The notes: generated by a model from the sequence alone, not told the origin. Numbered from the stretch's first letter, positions 16,429-26,078 are shown. The stretch is DNA of 64,000 bases from Hydrogenovibrio crunogenus (GCF_004786015.1 NZ_CP032096.1:2294001-2358000), one strand, 5' to 3'. Translations and numbers: made by a program.

Positions 16429-19400
16429 TTATTTTATTACTTTATTCTTACTATGTAATATTCGATAAAGTGCTGGCAGCACAAACAACGTTAAGATGGT
16501 TGAGGAAATGATTCCCCCAATGACCACGGTGGCAAGAGGTCGTTGAACCTCTGAACCAATCCCTGTATTTAACGCCATTGGAATAAACCCTAATGCGGCC
16601 ACTAAGGCAGTTGTGAGTACTGGACGTAGTCGAGCTAAAGCACCATTAATAATGGCATCATCCAAAACCGAACCTCTTTTACGTAAATCTTTAATAAAAG
16701 ACACCATAACCAAGCCATTTAGAATGGCGATACCCGATAGAGCAATAAAGCCAACGGCAGCCGAAATAGAGAATGGAATACCTGCTATATGTAAAGCAAT
16801 CACCCCACCTGTTAAAGCTAGCGGCACACCAGTAAAAATAATGGCGGCATCTTTTATGGAGTTTAAGGCCCAAAATAGCAGCGCTAAAATCATGACAAGT
16901 GTCAGAGGGACAACAACAGATAGTCTTTCAGATGCCGATTGTAGCTTCTGATAGGTTCCACCATATTCCACCCAATATCCGGCTGGTAAATCAACAGATT
17001 GATTGATTGTGGCTTCAATTTCTTTTACAAAAGAGCCTAAATCACGTCCTCTTACATTGGCTGTTACCACCACGCTGCGTTTACTGTTTTCCCTTTTAAT
17101 TTGGTTGTAACCTTCAACCAGCTCTATATGTGCCAGCTCTTGTAAAGGTACCACCTCTTTATTGGGAAGTTGAATGGGCAGATAGGCTAAACCATCAATA
17201 TCCGTTCTTAGGTTTTCAGGTAACCTCACGACAATATCAAAGTTACGATCACCTTCATAGAATCGTCCAGATTGCTGGCCTCCCAAAGCAATGGAAAGCT
17301 GGTCTTGAAGCTGTTTGATGCTTAAACCATACTGGTTAAGTTTATCAATCTTAGGGTTGAAGGTTAAGATTGGCAAACCCGTGGTTTTTTCAGCTTGTAA
17401 ATCGGCCATGCCTGGTACGTTTTCAATGGCACGTTCAATTTCTTTACCTAGTTCCCCTAAACGATCAAAGTCGTCACCAAATACTTTGATGGCAAGCTCT
17501 GCTCGCACACCCGATAGCAGTTCGTTAAAACGCATCTGAATAGGTTGCAAGAACTCATAACGGTTACCCGGTACCGGCTCAACCAGTGCGGCTAGTTCAT
17601 CAACAATTTGCTGTTTTTCTTTAGACGGATCAGGCCACTGATCACGTGGTTTCAGAATAATGAAATTATCCGCTACGCTCGGTGGCATAGGGTCGGTTGC
17701 TACGTCTGGCGTACCAATTTTGGCAAACACACGCTCAACCTCTGGTAGTTCTTTAATTTTTTCTTCAAGCAGTTTTTGCATGGCGACCGATTGGCTCAGC
17801 GAAGTACCCGGAATACGCAAGGCATGCATGGCAATATCGCCTTCATCTAAGTTAGGTACAAATTCGCTGCCTAGCTTGGTAGCTTGATAACCTGAAAAAG
17901 ACACTAAAGCGATGGCAAACACCACAATAAGCCATCTTGCTTTAATCGCAAAGTGCAATAAAGGTTTATAGGCCTTATTGGCAGAGCTCATAATGATGTT
18001 GTGTTTGATCTCAACAGGCTTTTTAAAGAATACCGCTACACACGCAGGCACAAAGGTAATAGACAGTAACATCGCCGAGGCTAATGCCATCACAACGGTG
18101 GTAGCCATTGGGTGGAACATCTTGCCTTCAACACCGGTTAAGGCAAAGATAGGCAAGTACACAGCGGTGATAATAAATACCCCGAACAGTGCCGGTCTAA
18201 TCACTTCTTGTGTGGCGCTGAAGACTATGTCAAAACGGGTTTTTAAATCCAGCGTTTTTTTATGAACACTGGCTAGACTTAACCGTCTTAAACAGTTTTC
18301 GACAATAATTATGGCACCATCAACCAGCAGACCGAAGTCAAGCGCCCCTAGACTCATTAAATTAGCACTGACTTTGGTTTGTACCATGCCGCTGATAGTC
18401 ATTAACATAGCGATAGGAATGACGGCGGCGGTAATGATGGCTGCACGGATATTGCCTAATAGTAAGAACAGGATAACGATGACTAAAAGCGCGCCTTCAA
18501 ATAGGTTCTTTTTAACGGTATCTAAGGTTTTATTGACCAAATTAATACGGTTGTAAGTTTCGGTTAAGGTAACTCCGTCAGGCAATGATGCCTTAATGAC
18601 TTCTAGTTTTTTCGAAACCGCTTCGGCCACCGTTAGACTGTTTTCACCAATTAACATTAATACGGTGCTTAATACCACTTCACGACCATTTTGTGTTGAT
18701 GCACCGGTTCTGAGTTCTTTACCAGCGGTAACATTGGCGACATCTTTGACTTGGATGTAGGCTCCAGAATCATTTTGTATAACAATATTGGCCAGTGCAT
18801 CCATGCTGGTCAATTGTCCAGGTACACGCATTAACCATTGTGCACCATTCTTTTCAATAAACCCTAAACCACGGTTGTCATTGTTCATTTCAATGGCTTT
18901 AACCACTTGAGCCTGGCTTAAGCCATAAGCAAGCAATTTATCAGGCATAATCTCAACGAGAATTTCTTTTTTGTAACCGCCACTTGGGTTCACTTCGACC
19001 ACGCCAGGCACTTTTAAAAGTTGTGGACGAATAATCCAGTCGTGAACGGTACGTAAGTCCATCGGTGTAATAGCTGAACCATCTGGGTTTTTAGCCCCGG
19101 GTTCGGCATCGACTGTAAACATCACAATCTCACCTAGGCCTGTTGAAATAGGGCCTAACTCAGGCACTAAATTATCGGGTATAGTCGACTTTACGTTGGC
19201 CAGCTTTTGATTGATTAACTGGCGTGCAAAGTAGATGTCCGTACCATCTTCAAATATGGCGGTTATCTGCGATAAGCCATAACGAGAAATGGATCGGGTT
19301 TGCACCATATTGGGGGTGCCAGAGAGTACGGTTTCAATTGGGAATGAAATACGTTGCTCTACTTCTAAAGGTGTGTAGCCTGGTGCTTCAGTGTTGATAA

Positions 19401-19542
19401 CGACTTGTACATTGGTTATGTCGGGCACGGCATCAACGGGAAGTTTGGTGGCATTCCAAATTCCCAATGCAATCAGCAGTAAGACAGCTCCAAGGACCAT
19501 TCCACTGCGTTGTATGGAAAATTTTAAAATAAAATTAAGCAT
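16429..19542 (-). CDS. czcA: CzcA/CusA-type heavy-metal RND efflux pump
   Basis: 1037 residues, the usual length. Twelve membrane helices and two large periplasmic loops are evident, with the TM4 proton-relay region of heavy-metal RND pumps (DFGLLVDGAIIIVEN), and a start LPVDAVPDITNVQV that is typical for CzcA/CusA/SilA. The pump uses the proton gradient to expel divalent (Zn, Co, Cd, Ni) or monovalent (Cu, Ag) ions. With CzcB and CzcC encoded just upstream it forms the three-part pump. DFGLLVDGA with two acidic residues favours the divalent-metal group; the metal is not proven. AAGGAA precedes the ATG. Confidence 0.93.
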   Translation of the reverse strand: MLNFILKFSIQRSGMVLGAVLLLIALGIWNATKLPVDAVPDITNVQVVINTEAPGYTPLEVEQRISFPIETVLSGTPNMVQTRSISRYGLSQITAIFEDGTDIYFARQLINQKLANVKSTIPDNLVPELGPISTGLGEIVMFTVDAEPGAKNPDGSAITPMDLRTVHDWIIRPQLLKVPGVVEVNPSGGYKKEILVEIMPDKLLAYGLSQAQVVKAIEMNNDNRGLGFIEKNGAQWLMRVPGQLTSMDALANIVIQNDSGAYIQVKDVANVTAGKELRTGASTQNGREVVLSTVLMLIGENSLTVAEAVSKKLEVIKASLPDGVTLTETYNRINLVNKTLDTVKKNLFEGALLVIVILFLLLGNIRAAIITAAVIPIAMLMTISGMVQTKVSANLMSLGALDFGLLVDGAIIIVENCLRRLSLASVHKKTLDLKTRFDIVFSATQEVIRPALFGVFIITAVYLPIFALTGVEGKMFHPMATTVVMALASAMLLSITFVPACVAVFFKKPVEIKHNIIMSSANKAYKPLLHFAIKARWLIVVFAIALVSFSGYQATKLGSEFVPNLDEGDIAMHALRIPGTSLSQSVAMQKLLEEKIKELPEVERVFAKIGTPDVATDPMPPSVADNFIILKPRDQWPDPSKEKQQIVDELAALVEPVPGNRYEFLQPIQMRFNELLSGVRAELAIKVFGDDFDRLGELGKEIERAIENVPGMADLQAEKTTGLPILTFNPKIDKLNQYGLSIKQLQDQLSIALGGQQSGRFYEGDRNFDIVVRLPENLRTDIDGLAYLPIQLPNKEVVPLQELAHIELVEGYNQIKRENSKRSVVVTANVRGRDLGSFVKEIEATINQSVDLPAGYWVEYGGTYQKLQSASERLSVVVPLTLVMILALLFWALNSIKDAAIIFTGVPLALTGGVIALHIAGIPFSISAAVGFIALSGIAILNGLVMVSFIKDLRKRGSVLDDAIINGALARLRPVLTTALVAALGFIPMALNTGIGSEVQRPLATVVIGGIISSTILTLFVLPALYRILHSKNKVIK

Positions 19543-19551
19543 TTTGTTTCC

Positions 19552-20799
19552 TTAGTGATCGTGTGAAGCGCCAGACTTTTCAATGTCGGCTTTGATGATA
19601 TAGCTGTTCTGAGTAACGTATTCGGTACCGGCTTTTAAACCGCCGAGCACTTCTACCCAGTTACCTGATACACGTCCAAGTTCAAGCATACGAACCTCGT
19701 ACTCTTCACCTATTTTTGCAAACACAACTTTGAAATCTCTAAAGCTTTGGATTGCCTTACGTTTTACCGCTAAAGGTACGGTAAAGGTGGCCACTTCAAT
19801 ATCCCCTTTTACAAACATACCAGGTGAAAGTTTGCCAGCCTGATTGTTGACACGAACACGGACAACTCGGGCTTGGTTGTTTAAAACTTGACGATCAATT
19901 TGCGTCACCGAACCGGTAAAGGTTTGATTGATATTGTTCATTGATAAGCTGACATTTAACCCTGGTTTGATGAGGTTTGTTTGAGCGGGAAAGACCAATA
20001 ATTCGGCGGTTAATTCGTCTTGGTTTTCAATTTGAAGCAAGTCTTTACCTTGAGTTCGCTCGCCTATAGCCACATTCACTTGAGTCACGTAGCCGTTGAT
20101 GGGAGAAGTGACGTTGTAAGACTTTAAGCTTTCATTACTTTCAACGGTTAACAAACGTTGGCCTTTTTTGACTTTTTGACCAAGATGGACATAGACCTTT
20201 TTAATGATGCCGTCAAAACGTGCTGAGATATGTGCAGTCTTACCTGGCACAACTGCTAGCTTGCCGTAAGTTGGAACACTTTGTTTTAATACGGCACTGG
20301 ATGCTATTTCCGTTTTAATTTCCATCGCTTCTGCAATGTCGGCTTTGATTTTTACTCGGCCTTCAAAATTATCGTAATGCCATTCATAGGTTTTGCCCTG
20401 GTAGGTTGCTTGAAGAGTGACCTCAAAAGAGTGAGGCTCATAGATTTCCATATCTCCACGCAAAAAATCGTCTTGCACGGTAAAATTGATATTATCTTCC
20501 ACGCCACCCAAGCGAGATAAAGTGACGTTTAAAGACACCTCTTTTGGATCCACGGGTTGACCCTCTAAAGTCACCCAAGTTCTGAATTCTGGTGGCACGC
20601 CTTTTTCGAAAATAGACAGCTCAACCACAAAATCACCGTCTTTTAGTAAACGGCCACCATGAACGCCTTTTTCTGGTTCAGTGTGTTCGCTCTCAGCGGA
20701 TTCATTATGACCACTTTCAGCCATGACGTTATAAGGCGTACCCAGTATGAGTAAGCTTGCAATAAGCCCAGTACGTAATGTATAAAAAATGTTATTCAT
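19552..20799 (-). CDS. czcB: CzcB-type periplasmic adaptor of the RND pump
   Basis: 415 residues: signal peptide (to about 27), a His/Glu-rich segment (SGHNESAESEHTEPEKGVHG), a beta-rich N-terminal region, then the membrane-fusion core with a lipoyl-like half motif (AHISARFDGIIKKVYVHLGQ; VTSPINGYVTQVNVAIGE) and barrel domain, ending GASHDH. Adaptors link the inner-membrane pump to the outer-membrane channel and some pass metal to it. Two bases separate its start from the czcC stop, and 9 its stop from czcA. Confidence 0.9.
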   Translation of the reverse strand: MNNIFYTLRTGLIASLLILGTPYNVMAESGHNESAESEHTEPEKGVHGGRLLKDGDFVVELSIFEKGVPPEFRTWVTLEGQPVDPKEVSLNVTLSRLGGVEDNINFTVQDDFLRGDMEIYEPHSFEVTLQATYQGKTYEWHYDNFEGRVKIKADIAEAMEIKTEIASSAVLKQSVPTYGKLAVVPGKTAHISARFDGIIKKVYVHLGQKVKKGQRLLTVESNESLKSYNVTSPINGYVTQVNVAIGERTQGKDLLQIENQDELTAELLVFPAQTNLIKPGLNVSLSMNNINQTFTGSVTQIDRQVLNNQARVVRVRVNNQAGKLSPGMFVKGDIEVATFTVPLAVKRKAIQSFRDFKVVFAKIGEEYEVRMLELGRVSGNWVEVLGGLKAGTEYVTQNSYIIKADIEKSGASHDH

Positions 20800-20801
20800 G
20801 A

Positions 20802-22109
20802 TTATTTTCTCTCTTCAATTCGGGTTAACTGCATGCCAGTTAGCTTTTCAAGCGCAATCATTTTTAGGTGCATCATCAAATTGGCGTCTATCAGTTTAGA
20901 CTGAGCTTTTAATAAATCTCTTTGTACTGAGTTAAGCTCCATATAACTGTATTTACCTTGTAAGTAGATACGGTTTGCTTCATTTAACGCTTTTTGTAAG
21001 CTAGGAATAATGCGCTCTTGCAATGCTTCTTGCGTATGCAGAGAATGTTTTAGCTCTTGGTAGAGTACAAATAATTGTGTTTCAACTTGCTTTTTAAGCG
21101 CGGTAAACTCAGACTGGTTTTGGTTTTGTTGTGCGGTTAAAGCGGCAATAAAACCTTGGTTTCTATTACGCTGCATAATTGGTACGCTTACACCTGCAAT
21201 TAAGCCAAAATCGCCCGATGATTGCAGGCGTTTAACTCCTGCTGAGACTTGCCATAAACCTTTAGATTGTTCTTCAGCTAAATCGATTTTGGTTTGTGCA
21301 ATGCCTTTTAATACCATGAACCTTTTCAGCGCAGGTGAAGTTTCAAGCTTTTGCTCTAACTGCGCTAAACTCAGTAAATTGGGTTGACTTTGCAGTGAAC
21401 CGTTTAGGGTGAGCGAGTTGGGATTCGTTTCACCCCATTGTGCAACAAGCATTCGTTTAGCGGACTTGATTTCATGGAGAACGTCTTCTTGTTGCAGTAA
21501 GGCGGTTTCAAGCTCGGATTGTGCTCTTAATAAGTCGGTTTCGGAGGTTTTACCAGCCTGCACGCGTCGCTTGATTTGCGCTTTGGTTTGGCTTAACTGT
21601 TTTACCGATTGTTGTGCAATGGTTAATTTTTCTTGTAGAGCCAGGGTATGTAAAAAATATTGAGCGGTTTGAGCCGCTACATTAATTTTATTCATTTGCT
21701 GCTCAATCTCAATAATCTCTTTTTTAGAGCTTTCGACACTGACTCGTTTACTGATAATATCTTTATCGAGTACCCAGCTTATGCTTAGAGAAGACTGTGA
21801 ATTATCTAAGCCTTGCATTGCACCGGTTCCGAGCATGTCTTCTAAAGAGAGCGACACTTTAGTAGGTGCAGAAACGCCCGCTTGAATTTGCATGCCTTGT
21901 TGAGCGTTAAACTGGTATTGATACTGGTTTAAGCTTGGATGGTTCGCAAGTGTTTTGTTAATCGCCGTCGTTAAATCGACCAATTCAGTTGGCTGCGTTT
22001 GTGCCAAGCTCGCAAATGAGGTTAACGATAAAGAGAGCAGGGTGGCCGCACTCAATAGTCGCTTAACGGTGGTTTTATTATGTAATCTATATGGGGTATG
22101 AAATAACAT
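20802..22109 (-). CDS. czcC: CzcC-type outer-membrane efflux channel (TolC family)
   Basis: 435 residues with a signal peptide (about 18-36, ending FASLAQ) and two long coiled-coil helical repeats characteristic of TolC-like channels (AQYFLHTLALQEKLTIAQQS; AGKTSETDLLRAQSELETALL; the second repeat YSYMELNSVQRDLLKAQSKL). It forms the outer-membrane exit of the Czc-type pump. First gene of the czcCBA trio; the DUF6488 gene lies 82 bases upstream in the same direction. Confidence 0.9.
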   Translation of the reverse strand: MLFHTPYRLHNKTTVKRLLSAATLLSLSLTSFASLAQTQPTELVDLTTAINKTLANHPSLNQYQYQFNAQQGMQIQAGVSAPTKVSLSLEDMLGTGAMQGLDNSQSSLSISWVLDKDIISKRVSVESSKKEIIEIEQQMNKINVAAQTAQYFLHTLALQEKLTIAQQSVKQLSQTKAQIKRRVQAGKTSETDLLRAQSELETALLQQEDVLHEIKSAKRMLVAQWGETNPNSLTLNGSLQSQPNLLSLAQLEQKLETSPALKRFMVLKGIAQTKIDLAEEQSKGLWQVSAGVKRLQSSGDFGLIAGVSVPIMQRNRNQGFIAALTAQQNQNQSEFTALKKQVETQLFVLYQELKHSLHTQEALQERIIPSLQKALNEANRIYLQGKYSYMELNSVQRDLLKAQSKLIDANLMMHLKMIALEKLTGMQLTRIEERK

Positions 22110-22191
22110 CGATACAATCCATTTATTGGAACACTTTAGTCACTATGGCTGAAGCGTTCGGGTTTTTATAGGCTGTGAGGCTAACAGAGTC

Positions 22192-22551
22192 TTATTTACC
22201 TGAGTAGTTTGCGGCAATGTAATGACCGTCTAAACTGAAGAATAAATAGAGGGTTTGTTTTTTTGGATCGTCGATTTTGCCATTCTTGAATGCAATAACC
22301 CACTCTAAGTCATCTCTAAACTGCTTTTTAACTGCATTATGGGCTTTTACATTTTTCCAAGAAATATCAATGATGCCTGCTGAAGCTAATTGATTTACTT
22401 TCCCTGTTGCTTTATTAATCACTTCTTTATTCGAAATGGAACCATGAGAATGACTGTGTCCACCGTCTGGACTGTGAGAATGTCCTCCACTGGCCACTGC
22501 ATAAGTAGTAATAAATAGTGATAAAAATAGTGTTGTGATTAAATTTTTCAT
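22192..22551 (-). CDS. His-rich secreted protein (DUF6488-like)
   Basis: 119 residues: signal peptide (MKNLITTLFLSLFITTYAVA), then a His-rich segment GGHSHSPDGGHSHSHG that can bind metal, then a small conserved domain (AHNAVKKQFRDDLEWVIAF and LYLFFSLDGHYIAANYSG). Proteins of this type accompany czc operons. Probably a periplasmic metal-binding accessory. AAGGAATTTTT lies before the ATG. Confidence 0.75.
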   Translation of the reverse strand: MKNLITTLFLSLFITTYAVASGGHSHSPDGGHSHSHGSISNKEVINKATGKVNQLASAGIIDISWKNVKAHNAVKKQFRDDLEWVIAFKNGKIDDPKKQTLYLFFSLDGHYIAANYSGK

Positions 22552-22566
22552 AAAAATTCCTTAGTA

Positions 22567-22710
22567 TTATTCGATTGTTTCGTGATGCTCTTGTGCATCA
22601 TGTGAGTGTGAACCATCATCGTGTGAACCATCATCGTGTGAATGATCCGAGCAACCTGTTAAGGCAATAAAGAGTAAGCCTGTTATTAACGTTACAAATA
22701 TTTTAGGCAT
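22567..22710 (-). CDS. Short His/Asp-rich lipoprotein
   Basis: 47 residues from the ATG at 22710, which has AAGGAAG upstream; a longer frame exists but overlaps the previous gene. The start MPKIFVTLITGLLFIALTGC is a lipoprotein signal with lipobox LTGC. The mature part is almost only metal-binding residues, with HDDGS in tandem (SDHSHDDGSHDDGSHSHD). It may hold metal at the inner or outer membrane. The underlying DNA has a 15-bp tandem repeat at 22610-22639. Confidence 0.75.
   Translation of the reverse strand: MPKIFVTLITGLLFIALTGCSDHSHDDGSHDDGSHSHDAQEHHETIE
22610..22639. repeat. 15-bp tandem repeat in the lipoprotein gene
   Basis: GAACCATCATCGTGT occurs twice head to tail. Each unit encodes HDDGS, so copy-number change by slippage would alter the number of metal-binding units without shifting the frame. 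Confidence 0.85.
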
Positions 22711-22723
22711 CTTAAGCTTCCTT

Positions 22724-23524
22724 TTATTCAATGCTGTCATGCTGCGAGTTTTTAATAACCTGGGCGGCTCGCTCTTCATCCATTTTGATATGCTCATGGA
22801 TATGATTGTCAGAGCTAAAGCCAAATTCATCTGGGTTAGTGATATGAGAATACCCATGCATTTGCATTATGAATAGAAACAAACCGGCAAATATCAGTCC
22901 GTAATTGGAGATAAGGCTAAAAGGTTCAAATAGTGTTGATCTGCGAAATAAAGCCATTACAAGTAACATGATTGTTAACGCTATAACTTGGCCAAGTTCA
23001 ATGCCGATATTGAAAGAAATAATATTCATCAATAAAGTATCTTGGTTTAAAGGCAGTTGCTGTAGGCGGGTAGAGAGTCCAAGGCCATGAATTAAACCTA
23101 AACCGATAATCATTAACAGTAAGTTTGGTGGCTTAATACCTAGATACTTCTTGAATCCATCAAGGTTGGCAAAGGCGATATAGCAAATGCTTAAAGCAAT
23201 AATTGCATCAATTAAAAAGTAATTGACTTGAATGCCATTAAATGTGGCATAGATAAGCGTGACACTGTGACCCAGCGTAAACGCGGTAATGTATTTAATA
23301 ATGTCTTTGAACTTAGTTAAAAAAAAGATAATACCGAATATGAACAATAAATGATCATAACCTGACAGCATATGGGTTGCTCCAATCCACAGGTAGCTTA
23401 GATTGCCGCCATCGATAATCGTTTGTTTTTCGGCTTCTGACATACCATGTCCAAAAGCCTGGCCAACTACCAGCATTACAAGTACGGCTAGTAACCATCG
23501 TGATTTTTTAAACAAAAATAGCAT
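22724..23524 (-). CDS. HupE/UreJ-family membrane protein
   Basis: 266 residues from the ATG at 23524; a TTG at 23551 would add 9. A signal-like helix, then HGMSEAEKQTII, the conserved THMLSGYDHLLFIFGIIFFL and LGHSVTLIYA, and about six more helices match HupE/UreJ family proteins, which include Ni/Co carriers and members in metal-efflux clusters. The tail is His/Asp-rich (DNHIHEHIKMDEE). Its conserved His/Asp in the second helix suggest metal handling. It precedes the lipoprotein gene by 13 bases, so it belongs to the czc operon. Confidence 0.8.
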   Translation of the reverse strand: MLFLFKKSRWLLAVLVMLVVGQAFGHGMSEAEKQTIIDGGNLSYLWIGATHMLSGYDHLLFIFGIIFFLTKFKDIIKYITAFTLGHSVTLIYATFNGIQVNYFLIDAIIALSICYIAFANLDGFKKYLGIKPPNLLLMIIGLGLIHGLGLSTRLQQLPLNQDTLLMNIISFNIGIELGQVIALTIMLLVMALFRRSTLFEPFSLISNYGLIFAGLFLFIMQMHGYSHITNPDEFGFSSDNHIHEHIKMDEERAAQVIKNSQHDSIE

Positions 23525-23602
23525 ATTTTTTCTCAATAACAATTTATTCAAGGTGTTGTAATACCTTGATAAGGTTAAATATATTTTAGATGTGTGGAAC
23601 TG

Positions 23603-24007
23603 TTACGAGAAATAAGGAGGCGCGCGAGGATTGGCGACTGACCGTTCGAGGCGATGGTAAAAGAGATTATCTGTTAAAGGGCGTTCAAACCTGACGGTTT
23701 GTACACGGGTATATTGTTGAAAATAACTTGGAACCGTTGCTTGATCAGGTGTGTTATGTTTTCCTGGTGGGGGATTGAGCTGATTATCCAGGTCAATAGT
23801 ATTAAAATCATTTGCTAGATGAAATGGCTCTATTGTATCGGAATGAGGGGTTGTTAAATTGTGGGCGTGACCTTCCAATTCATGGTAGTGAATTTCATCA
23901 TGTGTATGGCTTTCTGCTAAATGAATATGTACAGAAGCCCATTGCATAGTGATAAAAGCAATGATAAAGGTAAAAAGAAGAGGGAAGTGTTGTCGTAATT
24001 TGATCAC
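23603..24007 (-). CDS. His-rich exported protein of the metal-efflux operon
   Basis: 134 residues with an N-terminal membrane/signal helix (FPLLFTFIIAFITMQWASVH) and a His-rich stretch (HLAESHTHDEIHYHELEGHAH). The C-terminal half has no domain I recognise but ends in a conserved-looking PRAPPYFS. Probably first gene of the leftward czc operon and a periplasmic metal-binding or sensing protein. No regulator gene for the operon is nearby. Confidence 0.6.
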   Translation of the reverse strand: MIKLRQHFPLLFTFIIAFITMQWASVHIHLAESHTHDEIHYHELEGHAHNLTTPHSDTIEPFHLANDFNTIDLDNQLNPPPGKHNTPDQATVPSYFQQYTRVQTVRFERPLTDNLFYHRLERSVANPRAPPYFS

Positions 24008-24099
24008 GTATTTGTTCAGTTAACTTGTTTTGTTTTTACAATTATACTCAATTTATATTTACTATTGATTAAAACTGTTTAGAGGGTTTAATTAAACCA

Positions 24100-24450
24100 T
24101 TACAATTTGATACCTAGTTTTCCGAGAGCCCATATCATTAAAAAATAAACGACGGCTGTCATGCTTATAGCAATCATTAAACTAAGATAGAAGTTAATCT
24201 CTTTTTTTAGAAGAATGGGTAAAGTAACAAACAATGTGAGAGATGGAATGACAAGCCACACAATGCTGATTGATAGTTCCGATACCTTTTGAATATCTTT
24301 AGTATCAATATAAAGCCAGGTCATTGCTAAAACAGACACAAGAGGGATGGATGCAAGAATGCCTCCTATTAAGCTGCTACGTTTTGCCACTTCAGATATC
24401 ACAACGATCAGTATTACTGTTATGGATATTTTTAATAAATAATAAGGCAT
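24100..24450 (-). CDS. DUF3147-like small membrane protein
   Basis: 116 residues from the ATG at 24450 (AAGAG 8 bases upstream; a GTG 3 codons earlier is possible). Four hydrophobic helices and the phrase SLIGGILASIPLVSVLAMTWLY match DUF3147 family proteins, whose function is unknown. It may be transcribed ahead of the czc genes, 93 bases away. Confidence 0.7.
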   Translation of the reverse strand: MPYYLLKISITVILIVVISEVAKRSSLIGGILASIPLVSVLAMTWLYIDTKDIQKVSELSISIVWLVIPSLTLFVTLPILLKKEINFYLSLMIAISMTAVVYFLMIWALGKLGIKL

Positions 24451-24521
24451 TAATATCACTCTTATATAAGGGGGTGCAGGAAGTTTGCATTAAAATTATA
24501 CAATCATTAGAGAAGCGCTTT

Positions 24522-24720
24522 ATGAACAGAAACCGATATCCAGATGAATTTAAACTTGAAGCGGATCGTCTCATGATTAAACGAAGTATCCTGTCGTTAA
24601 GTTTTTCAAAAGACTAGTGGAACCACCCTGCAGTTTTTATGCTGAGGTTAAAAAAATCCGGTTCGGATAAAAACACATGTCAAGCTCAAGCTAATGCGCA
24701 GTCAGAACTAAAAAATTAAG
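24522..24720 (+). pseudogene. Decayed IS3-family orfA remnant
   Basis: The frame begins MNRNRYPDEFKLEADRLMIK, clearly an IS3 OrfA start like that of IS-Y (RYPEEFKIEAVKQI), but is interrupted after about 32 residues. Later fragments still look like the OrfA middle (FYAEVKKSG, QAQANAQSELK) in shifted frames. No terminal repeats or orfB remain. It separates the czc cluster from the sulfur module. Confidence 0.75.
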
Positions 24721-24729
24721 AGCTGTAAA

Positions 24730-25380
24730 TTATTCTTGTGTTGCTCGCCATTCAGGATAACCTTCAATTAACCGTTTTGCTTCATACCCTTTTTCTTGGA
24801 GTATTTCTGCAGCCTCATGTGACCACATACAATATGGTCCTCGACAATAAATAATTAATGGTTGATCCGGGCTAAGCTGTGAAAAGTTTTTTGACAACTC
24901 GTCAATAGGTATGTTAATTGCGTTAGGAAGGTGACCTGAACTAAATTCATCATATGGACGCACATCTAGTAATGTAAATGACTGGTGATTGCGTTCCATC
25001 TTCTTCAAAACCTGTAAGGAAATAGGTTCTAGTGGCGTATTTGGTTTTAGGTGTTCTACTAAAAGCGCTTGCATTTCTTCCAATTGAGTCTCAGCAACTT
25101 CTCTAAGGCTTACAATTAAACGAAACACAGACTCATCGCTCAACTTATAAATAATACGTAGACCATCACGACGACTTTTTACTAACCCTGCTTGTTTTAA
25201 GTTTTGCAGATGCTTAGAGACATTAGCGACACTCAGCCCGAGTTTTCGGTGTAATGTATCTACATCGCATTCACTTTGGGAAAGTATATCTAAAATCATT
25301 AAACGATTCGTCTGGCCTAAAGCTTTGCTTACTTGTGCTAATTGCTCAAAAAGGTTGCGCTTAAGTGGTTGTAAAGTCAT
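24730..25380 (-). CDS. ArsR-family regulator fused to a rhodanese domain
   Basis: 216 residues. Residues about 10-95 form an ArsR winged helix (LGLSVANVSKHLQNLKQAGL; RRDGLRIIYKLSD) with Cys38. Residues about 120-216 form a rhodanese domain (LLDVRPYDEFSSGHLPNAIN) with active-site cysteine in YCRGPYCMWS. Rhodanese cysteines carry persulfides, and ArsR relatives such as SqrR and BigR sense sulfane sulfur through cysteines. This fusion is thus a likely persulfide-responsive repressor of the module to its right; the operators at 28071-28240 are candidate targets. Confidence 0.85.
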   Translation of the reverse strand: MTLQPLKRNLFEQLAQVSKALGQTNRLMILDILSQSECDVDTLHRKLGLSVANVSKHLQNLKQAGLVKSRRDGLRIIYKLSDESVFRLIVSLREVAETQLEEMQALLVEHLKPNTPLEPISLQVLKKMERNHQSFTLLDVRPYDEFSSGHLPNAINIPIDELSKNFSQLSPDQPLIIYCRGPYCMWSHEAAEILQEKGYEAKRLIEGYPEWRATQE

Positions 25381-25480
25381 TTATGAGTTTTTTCCGTTAA
25401 ATATTAAAGTGATTTAATACAAAAATCTTGGATCATAATCCATTTTTTATTTTACCGTAAAAATTTACATGTTCTAAATT

Positions 25481-26056
25481 TTACTTGGTCGCAACAACAG
25501 CATAATGCCATGGACAGCTGCCGCTGATATCTGGTTGTTGTAACAATTTGAACCCTGATTTATGGCACCATTTACATACAGTTTCTGGTGTGGGGCGTAG
25601 ATGCATGTCTGGTCCACGTGGCGTATCAATATCACTTCGCCAATGAATGATCAATAGCCGACCACCTGGACCTAATATATGATACACATGGTCTAACAAT
25701 GTTTGTGGGTCCCCAAAATGTAAAAAGTTGAACGCCATCACTAAAGAGATAGAACCGGCGGTGAGCCCAGTCCCGCCTATTAATACATCCGCACAATGAA
25801 CCTGTAAGCGAAGCGGAATGATATCGTTAAACCGAGCCTCCAAGTTTGTACACATATGAGGTTCTATTTCATATGCGTGCACTTTTCCTGTGACCGACTT
25901 TAGAGCAGATTTAGTAAAAGTGCCATACCCAGCCCCTAGCTCCACCGCATCGCCCATAAAAGGTGCATCAGGAATAAGCTGCTGAATCAATCTATCAGGA
26001 TCGAAAAAACTTTCCCATAATGCTGTTTCAGGCATATCACTTTGTGGGACTTTCAT
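25481..26056 (-). CDS. SAM-dependent class I methyltransferase
   Basis: 191 residues with SAM-binding motif I VELGAGYGTFTKSA, an acidic end of strand 2 (VHAYEIEPHM) and motif IV region (GSISLVMAFNFLHFGD). Substrate is unknown. It lies between the ArsR-rhodanese and YeeE/YedE genes in the same direction, 22 bases after the latter, so a link to sulfur or metalloid methylation is possible but not shown. Confidence 0.8.
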   Translation of the reverse strand: MKVPQSDMPETALWESFFDPDRLIQQLIPDAPFMGDAVELGAGYGTFTKSALKSVTGKVHAYEIEPHMCTNLEARFNDIIPLRLQVHCADVLIGGTGLTAGSISLVMAFNFLHFGDPQTLLDHVYHILGPGGRLLIIHWRSDIDTPRGPDMHLRPTPETVCKWCHKSGFKLLQQPDISGSCPWHYAVVATK

Positions 26057-26078
26057 GTTGAGATTCCTTTACAGGACT

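Noticed and set aside
22567-22857. 96-residue version of the lipoprotein
   Set aside because: The upstream 49 codons overlap the HupE-like gene in another frame; the lipoprotein signal and AAGGAAG point to the ATG at 22710.
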